In this document: positions 5,913 through 8,923 of the stretch, piece after piece | Layout: each line of letters opens with the position of its first letter | Numbering within the stretch: the first letter of the stretch is position 1 | Source: RGVT01 sp037129475 | Lineage (GTDB): Bacteria > Planctomycetota > Planctomycetia > Pirellulales > UBA1268 | Assembly (NCBI GenBank): GCA_037129475.1 | Contig: JBAXUY010000122.1 | Location: 1 to 8,923, forward strand | Length of the DNA stretch: 8,923 nt | Direction: 5' to 3' | Translations under genes and position numbers: made by a program | The notes under the pieces: model-generated | What the model was told of the DNA's origin: nothing | What the model saw: the letters and a program-made list of their open reading frames with translations, nothing else | Databases searched by the model: none

Positions 5913-6398
5913 ATGGCAGCCGTCACGGATTTTTCACTCGGCACGGTGGAGGTGGCGCTCACGCCGCAGGCGCGGTTCGAGGAGTATCTTCGCGCCCGGG
6001 GCAAGAAGATCACGCGGTCGCGGCTGCGGATCGTGGAGCACGTGTCGCGCCAGCATGACCACTTCGATGCCGACAAGCTGGCGAGCGAGCTCAAGGCGAG
6101 CAAGGCCACGGTCTACCGGGCCCTCGGCGACATGGTCGCCGCGGGACTGTTGCGGCAGATGGAGATCGGGCGGCGGAAAGTCTACGAGCACGACTACGGC
6201 TATCCGCAGCACGAGCATCTGCACTGCACGTCGTGCGACAAGCTGATCGAGTTCTCGAGTGCCGACCTGCTGCACATTCGGGATGCCGTGTCGCGGCAGC
6301 ACCAGTTTCGGCCGCAGAGCCACACGCTGATCATCAGCGGCATCTGTGCCGACTGCCGCAGCGGCCGCAGCAGGTCGCGGCATCAGGATCGCGTGTGA
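5913..6398 (+). CDS. fur: Fur-family metal-responsive transcriptional repressor
   Basis: A 161-residue Fur-superfamily regulator, slightly longer than E. coli Fur (about 148). The N-terminal winged-helix domain (about 16-92) contains ITRSRLRIVEHV and the recognition helix ASKATVYRALGDMVAAGLL (62-80). The dimerisation/metal domain has HEHLHCTSCDKLIEF (100-114) and a C-terminal CADC (145-148), giving two CxxC pairs (Cys105/108 and Cys145/148) for a structural zinc. The His set (100, 102, 104) lies where Fur has its HHDH region but reads QHEH, so the sensed metal (Fe, Zn, Mn or peroxide via PerR) cannot be fixed from sequence. The last residues are Arg/Ser-rich. The ATG at 5913 has no Shine-Dalgarno and sits six bases after a -10-like box. 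It converges with the phosphoribosyltransferase gene nine bases away. Neighbouring terC suggests metal homeostasis. Confidence 0.92.
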   Translation: MAAVTDFSLGTVEVALTPQARFEEYLRARGKKITRSRLRIVEHVSRQHDHFDADKLASELKASKATVYRALGDMVAAGLLRQMEIGRRKVYEHDYGYPQHEHLHCTSCDKLIEFSSADLLHIRDAVSRQHQFRPQSHTLIISGICADCRSGRSRSRHQDRV

Positions 6399-6403
6399 GC
6401 GGG

Positions 6404-6419
6404 GGCGTCAGGCGACGCC
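6404..6419. terminator. Weak hairpin at the convergent fur/phosphoribosyltransferase junction
   Basis: Inverted repeat GGCGTC (6404-6409) and GACGCC (6414-6419) with a four-base loop, lying in the nine-base gap and the last codons of the minus-strand gene. No T tract is present on either strand, so intrinsic termination is uncertain. Confidence 0.25.
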
Positions 6420-7094
6420 GCGGGTCCACTTCGTTTCGGGATGTCCGAACTCGCGAAGCAGGTCGCAGACTCGCTCGTCGCTCACCTGCTCGAAGTTTCG
6501 GTAGAACTGTCCCACGGCCCAGAAGTCGGTGGGCTCCATGAGGCATTCGATGCGGTCGCAGAGCGGCCTGATGGCATCCAGCCGGTCGGGGGCAGCGACA
6601 GGGACGGCCACGATGATCTCACGGGCACCGACGGCGCGCACGGTGCGCAGGGCAGCGATCATCGTGGCACCGGTCGCCAGACCGTCGTCGGTGACGATCA
6701 CGGTGCGGCCCCGGATCGCGGTCTGGGGCCGGATGGCGCGGAACATCGTCTTCCGTCGCCCGATCTCCTCCATCTGCCGCATGCGCTCCGCCTCGATGTA
6801 GGTGTCGCCGGCATCGGTCATCGCGCTCGCGAAGTGGCTCAGGTACATCTCGCCGGTCTCCGACACGGCTCCAAGGGCGAGCTCGGGCTGGTGCGGGGCC
6901 CGCAGCTTGCGGGAGAGCACGACGTCGAGCTCGGCGCCCAAGCCGCGGGCGATCGCCGCGCCCACCTCCACGCCGCCGCGTGGAATCGCGAGCACGAGTG
7001 GTTTGTCGGTGCCGGTGCCGATCCCATGCGCGCGGAGCCGATCGACGAGCATCCAGCCGGCCTGCTCGCGGTTTTCGAAGAACAAGTGGTTCAT
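6408..7094 (-). CDS. Phosphoribosyltransferase (type I PRTase fold) domain protein
   Basis: A 228-residue PRTase-fold protein. The 5-phosphoribosyl-1-pyrophosphate binding loop is TVIVTDDGLATGATM (131-145, Asp136-Asp137), and an upstream LAIPRGGVEVGAAIARGL (35-52) is the usual N-terminal strand-loop of this subfamily. These stand-alone proteins resemble ComF/purine-type PRTases, but their substrate is generally unknown. A homologous domain is known fused to a dienelactone-hydrolase-like domain in Mycobacterium Rv0571c, a DosR-regulon gene; here the two are adjacent genes. The start is the ATG at 7094, overlapping the upstream hydrolase stop as ATGA (7094-7091), with GAGGAG six bases upstream (7106-7101). 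An ATG 12 codons further upstream is less likely. It is the last gene of a three-gene operon. Confidence 0.88.
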   Translation of the reverse strand: MNHLFFENREQAGWMLVDRLRAHGIGTGTDKPLVLAIPRGGVEVGAAIARGLGAELDVVLSRKLRAPHQPELALGAVSETGEMYLSHFASAMTDAGDTYIEAERMRQMEEIGRRKTMFRAIRPQTAIRGRTVIVTDDGLATGATMIAALRTVRAVGAREIIVAVPVAAPDRLDAIRPLCDRIECLMEPTDFWAVGQFYRNFEQVSDERVCDLLREFGHPETKWTRGVA

Positions 7095-7768
7095 GGCGTG
7101 CTCCTCGGGTGCAGGTGCCTCGCGAACCATTCAGCCGCGAGTCGGGCCGCGTCGTCGAGCGTGCCGGGCTCCTCGAAGAGATGCGTCGCGCCCGGGATGA
7201 TCGACAGTTGCTTCTCGCCGTCGAGGCGCTCCAAGGCGATCCGATTGAGGGAGACGACCTCCTCGTCGTGTCCGCCCACGATCAGGAGCGTCGGGCAGTG
7301 CACCCGGCCGAGGGCTGCTCCGGCCATGTCGGGGCGGCCGCCCCGCGATACCACCGCCGCCACGCCCGGGTCGTGTGCCGCGGCGACGAGGGCGGCCGCC
7401 GCGCCCGTGCTCGCACCGAAGAGGCCGAGCGGCAACGCGGCGGTGCGATCCTGCGAGCGCACGAAGGCGATCGCGGCGGCAAGCCGCTCACCGAGGAGGC
7501 CGATGTCGAAAACGTTGACGCGGTCGCCCGCCTCCTGTTCGGTCAGCAGGTCGAAGAGCAGCGTGCCGATCCACGACTCGTGAAGAACGTTCGCGACGTG
7601 CTGATTCCGCGGGCTGAACCGGCTGGAACCGCTTCCGTGGGCGAACAGCACGAGGCCTCGAGCGGACTCCGGCAGGGTCAGCCGCCCCGGCAGGTCGAGC
7701 GGGTAGCCCATCGCCGACAAGGTTGGGATGGCCACGTCCGCGACGGCGACTGCGTTCGTCAGCGTCAT
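7091..7768 (-). CDS. Alpha/beta hydrolase, dienelactone-hydrolase-like
   Basis: A 225-residue single-domain alpha/beta hydrolase, probably cytosolic. The nucleophile elbow is GLFGASTGA with Ser120 (GxSxG), the likely acid Asp168 lies in IVGGHDEEV, and the base is His196 in PGATHLFEE. An oxyanion-region motif, LFAHGSGSSRFSPRN, spans about 41-55. It belongs to the group often annotated as dienelactone hydrolase or phosphoribosyltransferase-associated hydrolase; the substrate is unknown. The ATG at 7768 overlaps the HPF gene stop as ATGA (7768-7765), with GAGGAG seven bases upstream (7781-7776). Its own stop overlaps the PRTase start, so all three genes are probably translationally coupled. Confidence 0.88.
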   Translation of the reverse strand: MTLTNAVAVADVAIPTLSAMGYPLDLPGRLTLPESARGLVLFAHGSGSSRFSPRNQHVANVLHESWIGTLLFDLLTEQEAGDRVNVFDIGLLGERLAAAIAFVRSQDRTAALPLGLFGASTGAAAALVAAAHDPGVAAVVSRGGRPDMAGAALGRVHCPTLLIVGGHDEEVVSLNRIALERLDGEKQLSIIPGATHLFEEPGTLDDAARLAAEWFARHLHPRSTP

Positions 7769-8340
7769 GTGCCTGCTCCTCGTGCGGCGGTGCCGTGCAC
7801 GACCTCGACGTGGGCCGCCTGCGGGCCCTTTTCCCCCTCCTCCTCGGTGAAGTGCACCCGTGTGCCGAGGTCCACGATCCGGAAGTCATCGGCGCTGAGC
7901 GCATGCCGATGGAAGTAGATTTCGCGGCCGTCCGACGTCTCGATAAAGCCGTAGCCCTGGAGCGGAAAGATCCGCGTCACCCGTCCCTCGGCCCGCGCAG
8001 CATGCCGCTTCACGGCCCCGCGCAGGTGGCGAACGTGGTCTTCGAGCCTGCGCCGGGCGGCATCGAACGAGTCGCGGAGCGCCACGTAGACGTCTTCGTG
8101 GGCATGGTCGAGGGGATGGTTCTTGTTGACGACGATCTCCCCTCCGGGCACGACCAGGTCGACCCGCACCGAATAGAGCCGTCCCTCCCGGTGATGCCGA
8201 TGCGGCTGTGCGACGACGACGTGGCAGCCCGTGATTCGATCGCACATCTTCTCGAGATGCGCGACATGGTCGAGCGCGGCGTCGCGCACGTCGTCGTCGA
8301 CCGGAAGATCATCGAACGAAATCTGCGGCTGCGTTTGCAT
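7765..8340 (-). CDS. HPF/RaiA-type ribosome-associated domain fused to a cold-shock domain
   Basis: A 191-residue two-domain protein. Residues about 3-110 match the HPF/RaiA (sigma-54 modulation, YfiA) fold: ISFDDLPVDDDVRDAALDHV, CHVVVAQPHRHHREGRLYSV, the strand VDLVVPGGEIVVNKNHPLDH, then the helix DVYVALRDSFDAARRRLEDH. Such domains bind 30S subunits and stabilise idle ribosomes. Residues about 118-181 form a cold-shock (CspA-like) nucleic-acid-binding domain with RNP1-like QGYGFIET (128-135) and RNP2-like IYFHRHAL (141-148). The fusion would link ribosome binding with RNA binding during stress. The ATG at 8340 has GGAG eight bases upstream; an open frame extends to 8562 but runs into repeat copy C and is rejected. 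It is first gene of the operon. A TATCGT at 8373-8368 (minus strand) might be a weak -10. Confidence 0.9.
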   Translation of the reverse strand: MQTQPQISFDDLPVDDDVRDAALDHVAHLEKMCDRITGCHVVVAQPHRHHREGRLYSVRVDLVVPGGEIVVNKNHPLDHAHEDVYVALRDSFDAARRRLEDHVRHLRGAVKRHAARAEGRVTRIFPLQGYGFIETSDGREIYFHRHALSADDFRIVDLGTRVHFTEEEGEKGPQAAHVEVVHGTAARGAGT

Positions 8341-8461
8341 GGGGCCTGCTCCACGGGGCGTCGCTGGACGATAGGGGCACGCTGTCAGGCAGTGGCCCCG
8401 ATGCAAGAATTCACGCGGCGCTGGCGTCAGACACTTGCGCTCGTTTGCCGAAGCCGGCGAA
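8341..8461. other. Upstream region of the HPF operon
   Basis: About 120 bp between the HPF start and repeat copy C. It presumably holds the operon promoter. The only candidate I see is minus-strand TATCGT (8373-8368) without a good -35; the GCTACA(A/C)T box seen before the plus-strand genes is absent. No conserved coding frame. Confidence 0.4.
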
Positions 8462-8689
8462 GGGCTGCCCATGCCAATCGCGGGCCAGCGTCCCGCGTGC
8501 CATTGTCCCCTGCGCGGCAGGGAAACTGAGAACCACTCGCACTCGGAGCCGAAGGGAGGCACGCTCGCCTCCGGTCGTGTTGAGAGTCCAGGACTCGTGG
8601 GTTTTGCTCAGGCGCCAAACAGTCCTCAACGACTCCCTTCGTCTGCGCGTGCCCACCGACCGACTCCGCCGAACGTTCTTGGCGCTGTA

Positions 8690-8737
8690 GCGACAGGCCT
8701 CCAGGCCTGTCGATCGACAGAGCTGGAGCTCTGTCGC
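8690..8737 (+). repeat. Twin-hairpin insertion inside repeat copy C
   Basis: Two adjacent near-perfect inverted repeats of 10-bp arms with 2-bp centres: CGACAGGCCT/AGGCCTGTCG (8691-8712) and CGACAGAGCT/AGCTCTGTCG (8715-8736), separated by AT and framed by an outer G/C pair. The four arms share CGACAG/CTGTCG. It replaces an unrelated short stretch of copy B (about 5640-5650), so it looks like a REP-type palindromic unit inserted into, or lost from, the repeat. Confidence 0.85.
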
Positions 8738-8842
8738 CACGGGGGAGGTGAGGGGTTACCCCTGCCGTTGAGACGGCGTATGTGACCAGCGCAGGCAGGA
8801 TGCCGGAGCGCAGGCACATCCGAGTGAGTGAAGCCCACGGGC

Positions 8843-8867
8843 ACCGATCCGCCGCAGGCGGATTGGT
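8843..8867 (+). repeat. Enlarged variable hairpin in repeat copy C
   Basis: ACCGATCCGCC (8843-8853) pairs with GGCGGATTGGT (8857-8867) over 11 positions, with one G-T, around a GCA loop. In the same place copy A has a 3-bp GCC/GGC stem and copy B a 4-bp GGCC/GGCC stem, each around TGGAG. The stem position is conserved while its length varies. Confidence 0.75.
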
Positions 8868-8923
8868 CGGGCCGCAGCGAACGTCCGGCGAGACGGCACG
8901 GGGTAACCCCGAGCCGGATTGGG

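Larger units (their letters stand above)
8462..8920 (+). repeat. Copy C of the structured interspersed repeat (enlarged form)
   Basis: Homologous to copy B across its length; the 5' edge is approximate and it may continue past the window. Matching stems: CGCGGG/CCCGCG (8479-8497), CCCTGC/GCAGGG (8508-8522), GGAGGC/GCCTCC (8555-8572), the bulged stem 8574-8595 with 8621-8633, CGCC/GGCG near 8667-8684, and the long-range stem 8752-8768 with 8893-8910, enclosing ATGTG/CACAT (8780-8784, 8815-8819) and GGCA/TGCC (8794-8804). Where its arms differ from copy B, both partners change. It exceeds copy B because of a twin hairpin at 8690-8737 and a longer variable hairpin at 8843-8867. Confidence 0.87.

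Noticed and set aside
8341..8562. N-terminal extension of the HPF-cold-shock protein to an ATG at 8562
   Set aside because: The extra 74 residues are partly encoded in repeat copy C, resemble no HPF N-terminus, and the ATG at 8340 has a suitable Shine-Dalgarno and matches the domain boundary.

Overview
High-GC bacterial chromosomal segment, most like a planctomycete (Pirellulales-type). This is an inference from the divergent flagellar genes, the gene mix and the recurrent GCTACA(A/C)T promoter motif; no rRNA or other decisive marker is present. There is no transposase, integrase, CRISPR array, tRNA or rRNA gene.

Layout. Bases 1-90 hold the 3' part of an interspersed repeat cut by the window edge (copy A). 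Minus-strand flagellar genes follow in transcription order flhA (3671-1713), a FliA/WhiG-type sigma factor (1552-770) and a FlgM-like anti-sigma factor (406-125): an export gate plus the sigma/anti-sigma pair that times late flagellar expression. Diverging from flhA on the plus strand are a small PsbP/DcrB-like protein (3812-4240), a TerC-family membrane protein (4335-5423) and a Fur-family repressor (5913-6398). Each has a GCTACA(A/C)T -10-like box close upstream, and the one before fur lies so near the ATG that the mRNA is probably leaderless. Converging on fur is a compact minus-strand operon joined by two ATGA stop/start overlaps: an HPF/RaiA-cold-shock fusion (8340-7765), an alpha/beta hydrolase (7768-7091) and a phosphoribosyltransferase (7094-6408). 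It looks like a stress or dormancy module.

The most unusual content is the noncoding repeat. Copy B (about 5424-5797) and copy C (about 8462-8920) are long and homologous, and copy A is its 3' end; all three lie in the same orientation between transcription units. B and C differ by paired compensatory substitutions in several hairpins and in a 17-bp long-range stem closing the 3' domain. A one-base indel breaks any common reading frame. This points to a conserved folded RNA (or DNA hairpin element) rather than a gene. Copy C also carries a twin-hairpin insertion and an enlarged variable hairpin, and a degraded extra 3' module follows copy B.
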